Source: Viridothelium virens | Lineage: Eukaryota; Ascomycota; Dothideomycetes; Trypetheliales; Trypetheliaceae | NCBI GenBank assembly: GCA_010094025.1 | Contig: ML991810.1 | Location: 1 to 64,000, forward strand | Direction: 5' to 3' | DNA length: 64,000 bases | Part shown: positions 22,772-35,733 of the stretch, in pieces | Numbering within the stretch: the first letter of the stretch is position 1 | How the letters are laid out: each line of letters begins with the position of its first letter | The notes under the pieces: generated by a model | Database searches by the model: none | What the model saw: the letters and a program-made list of their open reading frames with translations, nothing else | What the model was told of the DNA's origin: nothing | Program-made: the position numbers and the translations under genes

Positions 22772-24369
22772 GGCTTCACAGCCAGTGGAGCTCAAAGCAC
22801 TCGAAGTCTAGCCTCAGCGGCTGGCTGCTCTTCGCAAAGCAGCTATCGTGTGGCTCTCAGGCGGGGACTGTAGTTCATCTGTCGTTGTTCGTAGCGACGC
22901 AGCTTCGAGAGCTGCGATAGCGACGTATGGGGTACGGTGAGGAGAAATTGTCGAGTGTCGAGTTCATGGATGCAGGATGAAGAATGGAGTTCTCGTCTTA
23001 AGGACGTTAATGGAGGTCACAAACCGAAACCAACCTGGAAATTTGAGAACAGCCCAGGCAAGGCTAGCGTGTCTAGTACCGTCCGAGCTTAGTACACTGG
23101 CTTCTTCTACGTACCACTCACTGCAGCTGAAATCCCACACCATCTGTCCTTGTACTCCATAGGGCATGCTGCTCCTGATTGCAGGGGCATCGAGCCCTTT
23201 ACAGCCGCACCTTCGTTCGACAGCGTTTCAGTCCCCAAACCTATCAATAAAGCTCTCCGCGGCTGAACTCAGCTGCCAAGGTTCTACACCCGAGGCAGGA
23301 TTTTTCGCTTTGGCATTTCCATAAGGAATTCAGCCTGTAGTGAGCAATTGTGCTCATGTTCGGATCGATGAAGCCAGTTCTGAACATGTGCCGTTCCTCA
23401 GTTAGCAAAGAGGCCACGAGAATGCGCTTGATGGGAAGTTAGCAATATTACTGACGTTGCAGAGAATCTACTGAATTTTTCTTCATATCTAATGACTATG
23501 CACTTGTCATGTCCAAAATTTTCGAAAGCATCTGAAAACCGGTCAAGAAGGCCGCCCTTCTCCTCCAAGGAGCCCATGGCGTCGAGGTATCCTATGACTC
23601 CTCACTAGAAAGCTTGGAGAATCTGTTTATCCCTTGATTTACGACCCTCGACTATGAGGCACTGCCTGCAGATTTATTCACGGGCTCGACTTGCCTTGTC
23701 TCCTCTTCGAGATACTGCTTATGGATCCTGCCTTTAGCTCTATTGTTCTTTGGGCTTTGCTGGCTCGAAGTTGCCAGCCTCTCCATCGCAGGAATGTGTG
23801 ATCATCATTTTAGAGAGGTGAACTCGATCAAATGCAAACTTTCGAATGGGTATAAATTCCTTGCCTCTCTGTAAGTATCTTGCGAACCACATTCGGCGAA
23901 CGGTGAGGACGGAGACTGTCATTTCAATAACTATCCTTCCAGAATTTCCCTTATGAGGCTAAACCAGTGATGGCAATGTAGAATTCATATCAAGTGGTGG
24001 TCAAGAACCGATGGAGAAAGAGGTCTACAAAAGGCATTGTTTTCCTATTCATAAGCTGCAGAACTCAGGAGGGCCCCGATAAGATTGGAGCTCCTCAGAA
24101 TCTCATTACTAAGTTGTAGCAACGCGAAGCTGATAGAAGAATCGTCTACGAAAAAGCACTGTTTTCCTATCCTTGCATTTCAGTAGCCGGGAACGCCTCC
24201 AACAAGATTGTGAGTCAAGAGCATGGTACCAAAAGCGCCGGCACATACTTCTTCCCTCCCAAGAGGCCCATCATGCGGGCCGCCTCCTTTTCCGACAAAA
24301 CACGCCGTCCATCTTCCACGAGTAAACGGCGCTCTCGCAACTCGGCAACCCAGCTTTCTCGTAGCTGCT
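22772..24369. other. Intergenic, about 1.6 kb
   Basis: Promoter side of the carrier gene and 3' side of the next minus-strand gene. No supported gene. A degenerate direct repeat with a 121-base offset is visible around 24023-24220, marked by GTCTACRAAAA and TGTTTTCCTAT. Confidence 0.5.
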
Positions 24370-25164
24370 TCACTCCCGATGCTTGGGGAGCTTCTCCACC
24401 TCAATCCTAAAGCGCTTCGCCCTCTCGTCGCGCTTCTTCTGGCGCACCAAGTACGCCACGTGCTTCTTTTGCTGTTCAGCCTTGTATGCCTGGATGTTCT
24501 GGATACGTTCCGAGAGATCCTGATCCAAGCACGGCTGGGTCCGCACATATGTCCGGATCCTTTTCTGCGCGGTCTCATCATAGAGCCCCGCGAGCCTGAG
24601 CTCTACTAGCTTGTCGACAAAGAGCTTGGTGATGCCCCGATCGGGCCGGACGGTCTCCCAGATAAGCTCGACCTGCTCGGCGGTGAGTGGTACATCGAGG
24701 AAGCGCAAGATGCTGTTGCGCAATTGCGTGGTGAAACGCTTGGGGACTCGAAAAATTTGGGAGGCCGCGTAGAGTGGTACGGCCTTTTCGAGAGTTGAGG
24801 CGGCGTTCGTTGCGAATCCGAGGGGAGCTGGATCGTCCATGGAGGAACTGGCTTCCATCCAGTCGACCAGGGCGAAAACGGCCTGCTTATCAGCTTGTCC
24901 ATCGATGATAAGGCTGGTCATCTCAGGTTTGTCCTTCATATTTTCGCGAGCAATAGTGGAGAACCGCATCACGGCTTGACGACCGACTTGAGCAAAGTAC
25001 TCAAGCTCATCCGCCTCGCCGGCTTTCTCGAGAACCTTTACGGCAATATCGATGCATTTAGGATAGGTGATTTTCAATGCCTCTGTGGTTGTAAAGGATG
25101 CCCCAGTCGGCTGCTTTATTGCCACAGGGGATGTTGACTTCCCACGAGAATTTGGGTTGCCCAT
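24370..25164 (-). CDS. Hypothetical helical protein (264 aa)
   Basis: A single open frame from MGNPNSRGKS, the ATG being followed upstream by a GAT-rich leader. The first 25 residues are polar. The remainder is mostly helical, with a central block reading AGEADELEYFAQVGRQAVMRFS and a later LTAEQVELIWETVRPD. The last 60 residues are strongly basic and helical (AYKAEQQKKHVAYLVRQKKR) and could be a coiled coil or nucleic-acid-contacting tail. No signal peptide or membrane segment is visible. It vaguely resembles the helical region found after BTB domains in fungal proteins, but there is no BTB fold here. I do not assign a function. The codon pattern and clean ends make it a believable gene. Confidence 0.75.
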   Translation of the reverse strand: MGNPNSRGKSTSPVAIKQPTGASFTTTEALKITYPKCIDIAVKVLEKAGEADELEYFAQVGRQAVMRFSTIARENMKDKPEMTSLIIDGQADKQAVFALVDWMEASSSMDDPAPLGFATNAASTLEKAVPLYAASQIFRVPKRFTTQLRNSILRFLDVPLTAEQVELIWETVRPDRGITKLFVDKLVELRLAGLYDETAQKRIRTYVRTQPCLDQDLSERIQNIQAYKAEQQKKHVAYLVRQKKRDERAKRFRIEVEKLPKHRE

Positions 25165-26300
25165 GATGATGATGATGAAAGAGAAGGAAGAGGAGGAGGT
25201 GGATGTGGTGTTCTGAGGAATGTCAATGGGGGCTGCCCCAAGTAAACGCTTGATAAATAGATAGGTTTGGGAGGTGGATGAAGAAGGTCTGACTGGAGAG
25301 TAGGCGTGACTTTATATCATTTACGGGTCGCCTCATAAGGTCTGGTGGAGAGTGTGCGTGAGTTCGATGTGACCTAAGGGCCCACCTACCTTGAATTGCC
25401 TTACATGGTAGTCACAAGGCCAGATTTCGACAAGCGCAGGCAGCGGTTCTCTCATATCATCGTTTTGTGACTTCGTTCGAGGCTTGGTGCTGTAGGGTGC
25501 GTGGGACTCCCGGAGACACACGTGAGTGTTAAACAAAAGTACCGTATATACCTTATCGAATCCCCCACACTCACAGCCGAAGGATAGCTCCCTACTGATT
25601 CTAGAATCGCACACGATTCTGCTTGAAATGCTTCCCTAGAACGTATGTATCCTATACTTTGTTGCATATCTGAAAGGCTTAGAAGAGCTATGCAACGCAG
25701 ATCCTCAATGGGTGACATTGCCTTGATCAAACCCTCAGGAAGCATTTTGATAGGGCAGCTGTCCCATTTAGCCTCAGTACATACCTTACGCACTAGTGCA
25801 CTTGAAGGAATATAACTGTTGCCTTGACATTATCCTATGTGCAAGCTCTTGTTACGATACTGTAGTCTAGTAATATTCAACACTCAGCTACAGTCGAGGA
25901 CCGATTCGAAAAGTGAGCTTGCTTACCTTCCAAGTCTTAGAATTTACAGTACGGTTGAGGAAAGTTCAAGAATATTGAATGCCATGTACAATGAAGTAGG
26001 CTGTCTATTGATCTGGCATGCGCAGCTAGGCCTACTACCTACCTAATTAAGGTACCTCTAGGCTTCACCGCTCCGTTTTGGTAGTCGGCTGGGAGCCGCC
26101 CAATTTCAAAAATTGGGCTTTCTGATTGGACACTGAAAAATTTCTATTTCGCCTAGTTCCGCGATGACCGTTGCTCTTGCCGAAAGTAGAGTCATGCGAC
26201 CAAATTTATTAGCAGTCGCGAAGTTTTGGATCGATTATTTGGAGATTTAGGCACGGCTCGACGGCATCACACTTGCTCGTCACTTTTGCCCATCCCGATA
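25165..26300. other. Divergent intergenic region
   Basis: Lies between a minus-strand gene and the RTG2-like gene and probably carries both promoters. Short frames on each strand have no support. Confidence 0.5.
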
Positions 26301-28332
26301 ATGGCAGATACGGCTGTGAAAGACTTTGACACAAAGCGTGCGGCATTGGTTGATATGGGAAGGTAGGCTTCAGTTCTTGTAATTCTGCATTTGTAAACTG
26401 AAAAAGAGCCACACATCACCTCAATGTCATTTCTTTCAATAGTTTGTATCGCCTTCTAACTGTGTGCTTTATTTCCAATGCTGGCTCATGTGATCCCCTT
26501 CCATGTGGTCACGCCTACTAACACCTATCCTCGCTCTTCTATCATTACCTTAAAGACTGAACCGTTCAACTCCTCACTGTCCAAAATCCTTCACTAACAG
26601 CCTCCACAGCAACGGTATTCGCCTCTCAATCACTGATATCTCGGGACCTTTTGCCCGCCTTCTTCCCACACTCTATACTCACCGCGTTCCCATTTCCCTC
26701 TACGCTGCACAACACCCCTCAGTTTCTACCTCATCACAAAATACCACCCCTGACGCCTCACAGCCCATTCCCCAATCCACCATCACCCAAATCCTCACAG
26801 CCCTCAATCATTTCCGCGTCATCTGCGAGGACTTTTTCGTCCCCTCCTCCTCCGTCCGCGTCCTCGCAACCGAAGCCTCACGGACCGCCCCCAATGCCTC
26901 CGATCTCGTGCGCCAGATCCAGGATGCCACGGGGTGGACTGTGGAAGTACTAGCGAAGGAAGATGAAGGTAGGATTGGGGCATGGGGAGTGGCGTGGGGC
27001 TTTGAGCGCGTCAAGGGGCTAGTGATGGATTTGGGGGGTGGGTCGACGCAGATGACGTGGGTGAATGCGAAAGAGGGAGACGTGAGGATGGGGGAGGGTG
27101 ATGGCCGGAGTCTACCGTATGGAGCGGCAGCTTTGATGAAGAGACTGGGAGACGGAGAGGGGAGTGGGGAAGGGATGGAGAAGTTGAGGGGGGAGGTGGT
27201 GAGGGCGTGCAAGGGGGCATTTGAGGAGATTGGTGTGCCTAGCGAGGCGCTAAAGGAGGCGGAGAGGGTGGGAGGCTTAGATTTGTATCTGAGTGGCGGG
27301 GGTTTTAGGGGTTGGGGATATGTGCTAATGTCGGAGCATCCGGTGCAGCCATATCCAATTCCGATCATTAATGGATTTACAGTGCCGCATGAGAGATTTC
27401 GGGATACAGAGAAGCTGCAGGCCGCTGTGAAAGCCAGTCAGCAGAATAAGATGGACGATATTTTTCGGGTTTCGGAGAGGAGGGCAAGTCAAGTGCCTGC
27501 CGTGGCATTTTTGATTCAGTGTCTGACGGAAGCATTGCCTATGAAGATCAAGGATGTCATCTTCGGCCAAGGAGGTGTCCGCGAAGGTGCTCTGTTCGAA
27601 AATCTAGGAAAGGAGACAAGAGCGTTGGATCCCCTTGCTGTGGCAGGTGAGGGGCGTGCTGTAGATTGGGAGGCTGAGAGTGATATTCTCCGCGCCGCTA
27701 TCCCGTCGTCAACTCCCGTGCCTCCCACAATCACGCTGTCGCCGCCTCACATTCCCGAAATCTTCACGCCAGAACTCCTTGGATGCATCGTCCCCTCCAA
27801 GACCGGCTTTGCCGACCTCGATGGCACTAAAGAAACCACCGCATCAGTAGCGCTTCGACTTACGACATCCGGAGCAATGGCAAAAGTGCTTCCATTGCGA
27901 CATAACCAGAGGGCGGCGATTGCGCTCGCACTTTGTGCGAGATATGGAGGTCCAGAATCTTTGCCGCCCGAGGATCGTAGATTCCTCCACAGATTGCAAG
28001 CTCTTGCAGAGCCAGAGATTAGCTGGTGGTGTAATTACATTGGCGCTGTGGCTGCTTTGATCAGTCACCTCCACCCAGTCGGATTCAAGGATGGGCAAAA
28101 AAGACGTATAAATTTGAGAGCTGAATGGGTCGGAGGAAAGGATAAGAAGAATGCTGATGCGAATGAGGGGAATATGAGGTGGATTCTCCGGTTGAGGGTC
28201 AACTTTGAAAATGAGATGTGGAGGGAGGCCGGAGCAAAGGCGCTCGGAGGGCTTGAAAAGGTGGGAAAAAGGAAGAACTGGATAGGTGGGAGAGAAGGGG
28301 TGGGATGGAAGATCAAACTTGAGGTTGGTTAG
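26301..28332 (+). CDS. RTG2-like Ppx/GppA phosphatase family protein
   Basis: Two exons, 26301-26362 and 26610-28332, joined across a 247-base intron (GTAGGC donor, CTAAC branch, CACAG acceptor), giving 594 residues. The first exon ends inside the phosphate-1 motif, which reads VDMGSNGIRLSI only after splicing. This confirms the join. The second phosphate motif MDLGGGSTQMTW starts near residue 160, and FGQGGVREGAL lies near 339, all marks of the actin-like ASKHA fold. A C-terminal region of about 200 residues is as in yeast Rtg2. Yeast Rtg2 senses mitochondrial state and frees Rtg1/Rtg3 to keep glutamate supply going; enzymatic activity is uncertain. The fungal homologue may also act on polyphosphate or nucleotide second messengers. 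NAD-glutamate dehydrogenase lies 1.1 kb downstream on the same strand. Confidence 0.9.
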
Positions 28333-29405
28333 GTTAGGTACCTATACGTACGCAGATATGAGGTGTCATGTCTAGTTCAGTAATCAATGAACATAGGCAA
28401 ACAGGCTTTTGACATTGATGTCTGTTGACCTCGGCATCGCCATCTCCAATCCTTCCCGTTCTTACTTAGGTAGCCCAATTAGGTCCGGCGAAGTAATGGG
28501 TAGGATAGCCGAGCAGTGGTAGAACAGCGTGTCAGTAGTCTCCATGATTCTCCTATGGCGCAATTGTCATATTGAAGGAAATCTTTTTTCTGTCCATAGA
28601 CTCGTCTCAAAGAGACTGCAGCTGCTGCATTTGCTGTTGGGACGGTTTTGGGTGATTCCCGTTCAATTGCTCTCACTGTTGGAAAAGAATCTCCCTGCAA
28701 GCCGAGGCTTGAGATGAACCATCAGACCGAAGGTCGACCACATCCTTATGAGTTGATGATGCGATACTTGGACCGATGCTGTGCATTTAAATGCAATCGA
28801 ATGCAAATAAATCCATACGACTGTGGCAAATTCCCCTCTCGGTTCAAAGCCAAAGCCGTAAAGTGTGGAGAGATTCTCAGGAGCAGCCACCGTTAGTAAA
28901 TAAAAAAGGAAAATTAGCGGTGTAGAGAAGTGGTTAGCGTCAGGGACCAGATTCGCCTATCATGCCGAAATGGGAGCTGTGATTTCCCTATCGGACAGAA
29001 GGGAACCACCGAACGTATCACAAGTTATCCTGCCAGGTTGTTGGAAAAGACTCGCAGTTGGCCTATCGTGCCTGTTACCATCACCCCATTACTCGGTACT
29101 ATTATTGCCACCACTCATCTTTCGGCTTCAGCAGTGCCATCCGTCCCAAACCGGGTTGGTCGACTATTCGCATGAAATCAGCGCTGTCGATAGTAAAGCA
29201 CCGGGCCTCTTTTTGAGTTGCCTTTGTCCAGCTCCAATTTTGATCACTTTCAAATGTTCTTTGTGCCAAGCTAAGGCGAGATTTCCGATTCTCTCTGATC
29301 TCTCCTCAGGGCAGGGGTAGCTGAAGGTCGGTAACTGTCTCCGATGCACCTTGTCGTCGAGCTCAGTTTTACCTTTAGTCCGATATAGAGACCACCACTT
29401 TAAAC
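28333..29405. other. Intergenic, about 1.1 kb
   Basis: Promoter region of the glutamate dehydrogenase gene. Two stretches near 28505 and 28925 resemble a tRNA A box but have no matching B box or acceptor stem. No coding signal otherwise. Confidence 0.5.
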
Positions 29406-32400
29406 ATGGCCCACGCTGCCCCATCCAATGGCGTTCACAACAAGCACTTCGACAATGTCGCTCGAGCTCCTGCTCGCACGCCATCGCCGCAGCCAACGCA
29501 CCTCAGCGTACCTGGTTCCCATCACCAATTCGTGGTTGAGAAAGATGAGCCTGGCTATGTGGCTCCAAAATTCGAGGGCAAGGAGCAGCAGATGGAAGAG
29601 TACGTGGAATCTTCAGGAGAGAGGTTGTTGAAATGTCATGTCTGACTGAGAATCCAGGGTGATGGACAAGGTGGAAGAAAAAGGGTTCATACCAGAAGAT
29701 TTTGTCGATTCGGAGACAAAGTGGTTCTACAACGAGCTTGGCATTGACGATTCATATTTTTCGACCGAATCTGCAGATGCCATAGTGAGCCATATACACT
29801 CCTTGTACGCCGCCAAGGTCGCCGCATACGCCAGAGATGATAGACGTTTGGAAATGCGACTGGACAAGGAGGCTGCTGATCATGCCGTCTACATCGATAC
29901 TAGCAAACCTGGGGTCAGCGTCGAGGATGGACCAAGATACGAACAGAGGATCGACGAAAAATATCTCAATGCATCCAAAGGCAGCAAAAGCTATAGGGTG
30001 GAAACATTCCGTTCTGCGAGTCCGCTTCCAGGAGGAGGAGAAAACCAACTTCGCTGTTACTTTGTCTATCAATGTCATTTCCATCAGAAAAACCCAAGCC
30101 CGGAAGAGACATCAATCGAGAAGATTGGAGACAAGAGATTCCTACAAAAAGCGACGGACAATACAAAGCAGATATACCAGGGCATTCTGGAATATGCAGT
30201 CCAAAGGACTGGTCCGGTCATCGAACTCTTTGAAGTGGAGGGCAAGAACACCAAGAGACTTGTCATTGCGTACAAACAAGGCTCCGCTATGGGCTTTTTC
30301 AGTGCCTTAAGCGACCTGTACCATTATTATGGCCTCACGTCTTCTCGGAAATACGTCGAACAGTTCTCGAACGGGTACACCATTATGTCAATTTACATCC
30401 GTCCAATTGCGCAGTCTGTCGTGTCTGCGCGTTTCCCACCCATTGATGCGTCTATCCATCAGATTATGAAGGAGGTTTCGCTTTTATATTGCATTCCAAG
30501 GACCAAATTTCATTCTCATTTTGCCAGTGGCCGTTTGAGCTTACAGGAAACTATATACGCACACTGCGTATGGGTCTTTGTTGGTCATTTCTTGAATAGA
30601 CTGGGTAAGCCTTCTTCCCGGGATCATAAGGAGATACGAAAGCTTCGATAACTAACAAGACTCAAGGTTCCGAATACACTACATTGGCTTCTGTCTTAGA
30701 CGTGAACAACAGTGTTCATGCTGAGCTTCTATCAAAACTCAAGCGTCGCCTCCGCAATGAGACTTTCACAGCAGACTACATTCTCGAAATTATTAATCGA
30801 TACCCAGACCTCATCAGGTCGCTCTATCTTGCATTTGCCAATACCCACTACGTTCAAACTCGTGAATCGGATGATTTTCTACCAACGCTTAGTTACCTCC
30901 GCCTTAAGGTCGACCGAGTTTTAAGTGATACTGAGTTGAAAGAGATGATATCCAAGTCGGCGGCCAATGAGCATCATGAGATGGTCATGACTTCCTTCCG
31001 AGTCTTCAACAAATGCGTCCTCAAGACTAATTTCTACACTCCTACCAAAGTCGCGTTGAGCTTCCGCATGGATCCCAGTTTCCTCCCGCCAGAAGAATAC
31101 TCTCAACCACTCTACGGCATGTTCCTCATCATCAGCTCTGAATTCCGTGGCTTCCACCTCCGCTTCCGCGACATTGCCCGCGGCGGTATCCGCATCGTCA
31201 AATCCCGCAGCTCCGAAGCCTACGCCATCAACGCGCGCTCCCTCTTCGACGAGAATTACGGCCTTGCGAACACTCAGCAGCGCAAGAACAAAGACATCCC
31301 TGAAGGCGGCTCTAAAGGCGTCATCCTCCTCGATGGCAACCACCAGGACAAGGCTCGCGTCGCCTTTGAAAAGTACATTGATAGCATCCTCGACCTCCTC
31401 CTTCCGCCCACCAGCCCTGGCATCAAAGACCCAATTGTGGACCTTCACGGCAAGGAGGAGATCCTCTTCATGGGTCCCGACGAGAACACGGCCGATCTCG
31501 TCGACTGGGCCACTGAGCACGCCCGCATCCGCGGTGCCCCATGGTGGAAATCCTTCTTCACCGGCAAGTCTCCCAAACTTGGCGGGATCCCGCACGACGT
31601 GTATGGCATGACGACCCTATCGGTGCGCGAGTATGTGCTTGGCATCTACCGCAAATTGCATCTCGACGAGGCGCAGATCCGGAAGCTGCAGACTGGTGGG
31701 CCTGATGGTGATCTCGGGTCCAATGAGATCCTGTTGGGGCGTGAGCGCTACACGGCGATTGTGGATGGTGCGGGTGTGCTCGTCGATCCGGCGGGTATCG
31801 ATCGTAAGGAGCTGCTTCGGCTGGCCCAGGCGCGCACCATGATCTCCGGGTTTGACACGTCGAAGCTGAGCAAGGAGGGGTATCGTGTGTTGGTCGAGGA
31901 GAACAATGTTACGCTGCCGACTGGAGAGGTCGTGCATAATGGCACTATGTTTCGGAACACGTTCCACGTGCGCGCGTCCCCGACATACGACCTCTTTGTG
32001 CCATGTGGTGGGCGTCCTGAGTCCATAGACCTGGGGAATGTGGCGAAACTGATTGATGTGAAGACGAAGAAGGCTGTCATCCCGTATATTGTCGAGGGTG
32101 CCAACCTCTTCATTACGCAGGAGGCAAAGCTGCGTTTGGAGAAGGCCGGATGTGTCGTTTTCAAGGATGCGTCGGCGAATAAGGGTGGCGTCACGTCATC
32201 ATCGCTGGAGGTGCTTGCGTCTTTGTCGTTCGATGATGAGGGGTTTGTCGAGAATATGTGTGTGCGTGCTGACGGGACAGCCCCCCCGTTCTATAAAGCG
32301 TACGTGCAACAGGTGCAAGCAGTCATTCGTGAGAATGCGCGGTTAGAGTTTGAGGCGATATGGACAGAGAGTGAGCGGGGAGGAGAAGCCAAGAGTATCC

Positions 32401-32901
32401 TGAGTGATAAGTTGAGTTTGGAGATTACAAAATTGCAGGAGGAAATCCAGGAGACGGAATTGTGGGATGACGAAAGGTTGAGACGGAGCGTGTTGAGTGA
32501 TGCACTGCCTGGGTTGCTGCTGGAACGAGTGGGACTGGACCTGATTCTCAAGAGGGTATGTTGGATTGCTTGGCCTGATGATGTTCTGATAAGAGGAAGT
32601 GTTGCTAACAACTGATAGGTCCCGGAGAGCTATCTCCGTTCCATTTTCGGGAGTTACCTTGCGAGTCGCTTTGTCTATGAATACGGCATCTCAACCAGCC
32701 AGTTCGCTTTCTTCTCCTTGTAAGTCCTTATCTCTCTTTCCCCTCCGCTTCTCACAAATCTGACGCTGACACCGCACTAGCATGAACAAGCGTATAGCCA
32801 AGATTCGGCGAAGTGATGAACCTCGGACTTCCTCCCCGCCAACTCGAGAACTTCCATCTCGCAGTATATCAAGTGCTTCTACACACACAGCCGTAGATTA
32901 A
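29406..32901 (+). CDS. gdh2: NAD-specific glutamate dehydrogenase (large fungal type)
   Basis: Five exons: 29406-29599, 29658-30604, 30667-32555, 32619-32719 and 32781-32901, totalling 1083 residues with consistent phase. It converts glutamate to 2-oxoglutarate and ammonium using NAD, feeding carbon into the TCA cycle. The N-terminal half is the long regulatory domain characteristic of the 115-kDa class. The catalytic half holds GFHLRFRDIARGGIRIVKS, PEGGSKGVILL, LPTGEVVHNGTMFRNTFHVR and IVEGANLFITQEAKLRLE, with DASANKGGVTSSSLEVLASL late in the NAD domain. The last exon is a short basic Ser-rich tail. Introns have clear GT...CTAAC...AG signals; the 61-base third one includes GCTAACAACTGATAG. 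The symbol follows yeast usage; Neurospora calls it gdh-1. Confidence 0.96.
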
Positions 32902-35733
32902 AATCGGTGAGTAGGGCCAGGCGATGGGCGATAGGCGAAACATGGAAGTGGTATATTGGATTTCCCACCTGATTTAATACTCTGGGCGTTCATCACACTA
33001 GATTCCTTTGGCGTTAATAACGGCCATGTATCTTAGAAAATTAATGAGCTTATCCTGGATCTTTCACGTGTTTTACCGGCCGGATATGATTGGAAGTAAC
33101 GGTTAAAACCTTTTTGGCATCGCGAGGGAGTAACCTGGTGCCTGGTTGTAAATGAGTGAGACGGCTGGGCTTACACCCACCTTGTTGCGTATAACGGCAT
33201 AGGCGTGGGGGTGCGTAAGATAAGCAAACCGCAGGAATCTAGGGAGACACCAAGACCAAAAACCCCATTACAAAGGGATTCTAGAATTTGCCAACAAATC
33301 TCAATTCCACGTTTCCTCTTACCAGATTTGTAAACTTTTCTAGTTGTGCCTTTGATAAGGAGTTTCGTCTTTATGACGCCTTCACAAGGACTGTCGGATC
33401 TCCCTCATCAAGGCATCCGAAATCTCATTTGGAGCGGTGAAGTAGGAAAACTAAATATCGATCAGATACCTTATCCTGATCCTCAGATCGCTTTCCCTAG
33501 GCATCCAGTGCCGAATCTGCGCGACGGTGGACGGGGAAGACCACAAAACGTGGTTACATGGATCATAATCATGCAGACCCTTGCTCTCGCATCCCCTTGC
33601 AACCCTGCCAAGCCTGCCTTCCATATCGAGAAGACCCAGCGAGCCACTCGCGGGGAGGCGGCGGCGTCGGAACCGCAGGAGTGGATTAGAACGATTAGCG
33701 TATCGCATGGCATGATGTCTCTACTTTTTCAAGGCAGCTGTAAACACTAGGTAATTGTGTGGCACGCGAGAGAACCTGCGATAATTATGCCATTCTCTAG
33801 TTAGGTGCTTTTGAGTCAGATTGTGCCGAGTGAGGAATGGAGCTAAGACTTTTGACTGGAGGATTCAGGCTGATGTGGGATGGTGAAGGGCTGAGTGGGG
33901 TTGGGCTTGGAAGAGAGGGATTTGTGCAAGCGAGATACAGTAGATGAGGAAGAGCTGATGCTGAGGCAATTACTATCGTCCGGCGAGCTGCCGGCACTGA
34001 TGATACAGACATGCTCAGGTAGAGTCGGGATCAGTACATTGAGCAACCCTCTACTGCTTAAGATACCTTACTACCTTACGGAGTGCAGTAGCTTTTCCCT
34101 GCGACTGAAGTCCATCTCTGTGTGTAACACTGAATGGTTGTACAATCCAGATTTGGTCTGGTCGAGTAACACATGCACAGAAGACCAAGGAACTGGGGGG
34201 ATCCGCAGCGCAACGTGGATGCCCTGCCAGGCGGCCATTCTGGGCTTAGTGGCATGAGCGATGAGGAAGGACCCCTGCACCCTGGTTGGGACTGGTACCT
34301 TCCAAATCACGGTCGTATCGGATGCTGGAGGCGTCTGCGTAATCCTCACCTCGGTGCCAACTCAGCGGTGTCAGCCTTGTCGAACCCTATTTGAGATAAA
34401 GCAGACGAACCTGGAAGGAATGTGACGGTGGGCTGGCTAATCAGTTATCGTGGAATTCAGTCTAGTCTCAGTTGGTTGCAACTTGGCAGCAATAATCTCA
34501 GGAAAAAAAATATTTGTTCGACGGCGCTTCGGCCGAGATTCCACATGATTCATGCAAGCGTCATTTACTAGGTATCGATCGTGGAACCGGCAAATTTATG
34601 GGTATGCTCCTGAAGATCAACCCTGTTTTGACTGACCGGACATTGTGCAGCTGTTGAGAATGATGGCATGTAGAATTGCAGTTTAACGCAGATTAGCAGG
34701 GCCACTGGATGACAGTAAGTTCATCCTACAGCGGAGATATCAACGAGAGCCAAAGTCAAAACCAGGAATTTGAATCCTAATCTCGAACAAACCCATGTCA
34801 ACGGACAGCATGCCGCTCTCGCGTTGGCTCCACGGAACTGGCATCCGAAAGACGGTGCCCCAGCGAAGCATCCAACCACCATAACCCGGCTCGCTAAATG
34901 TATCATGCCCACCTCCCCGTCTGTCGCAGAAACTGATTCTTGGACCTGACAACTCCAACCTTTGTCCTCCTGCCTGCCCCTTCTGCGTCCGCATATTGTG
35001 GGCCTGGCTGACCATGATTATTTCTTCACGGGCGGCGACGACAGTGACAGGCTCGTCGGCCGAAAAAAGAATCACTAGTTTCGGCTTTCCCTAATCCTTG
35101 TACCCCGGTCGTCTCGTGTCTGACACGGCGGAGTTGATCCCTGCTCGTTTACCCCAGACAAAGCCCAGCTCCCGTTGGACGTATGGCATCGGTACTTTAG
35201 CAACTAAGCTGTTAGTCTTGACGGAACACGAGGCAAGGCAGGTTGTCACCCTGTGACGGGCCATGCGTGCCGCCCGCTGGCCGTCAGATGAAGGATTTCC
35301 TTGTTTAGGCTGTGCGTTCGTGTGGGGGTTTGATTTGGGGTTAATTACGGAGTATGTGAGACCGTTTGGTTTGACCAAAGGTTATAATTATTAAAATGGG
35401 GGGCCTCCCGGACCAAAACCGTTCTTTCCCCAGAATTCATTTCAAACCTTGCTACTCGCCTGAAATTTTTTGTCAATTTAAGAGCACCAGACGCCCTGCT
35501 TGCTTCCCCCAAACAAAACCTGAATCCAACTCGTCACATCTTTTTGGGAACGTGGGAGTCAACAGCAGCATAGCCAGTGCTATCACCGCCATCACCATCT
35601 CAACTTTCTCAGCAGCATTTAATTAAAGAGAAACTAGTCTTTCCTGTTTCTCAAAGGACTTGCTTCCATCCACCCTCATCTCAAACTCACCACGAACTCT
35701 CAACGACAATCCTCCACACTACAACTCTTTACA
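32902..35733. other. Long gene-poor stretch, about 2.8 kb
   Basis: No open frame longer than about 135 codons and none with a recognisable product. The right end, from about 35560, is a pyrimidine- and CA-rich leader feeding the small ORF at 35734. A multi-exon gene with very short exons, or a non-coding transcript, cannot be excluded. Confidence 0.5.

Noticed and set aside
28495-28545. tRNA-like A box (TAGCCGAGCAGTGGTAGAAC)
   Set aside because: No GGTTCGANTCC-type B box at the right distance and no acceptor stem.
28920-28990. Second tRNA-like stretch (TAGAGAAGTGGTTAGCGTC)
   Set aside because: No B box and no cloverleaf can be drawn.
30921-31595. 224-codon minus-strand frame
   Set aside because: Antisense shadow of glutamate dehydrogenase caused by GC-biased third positions.
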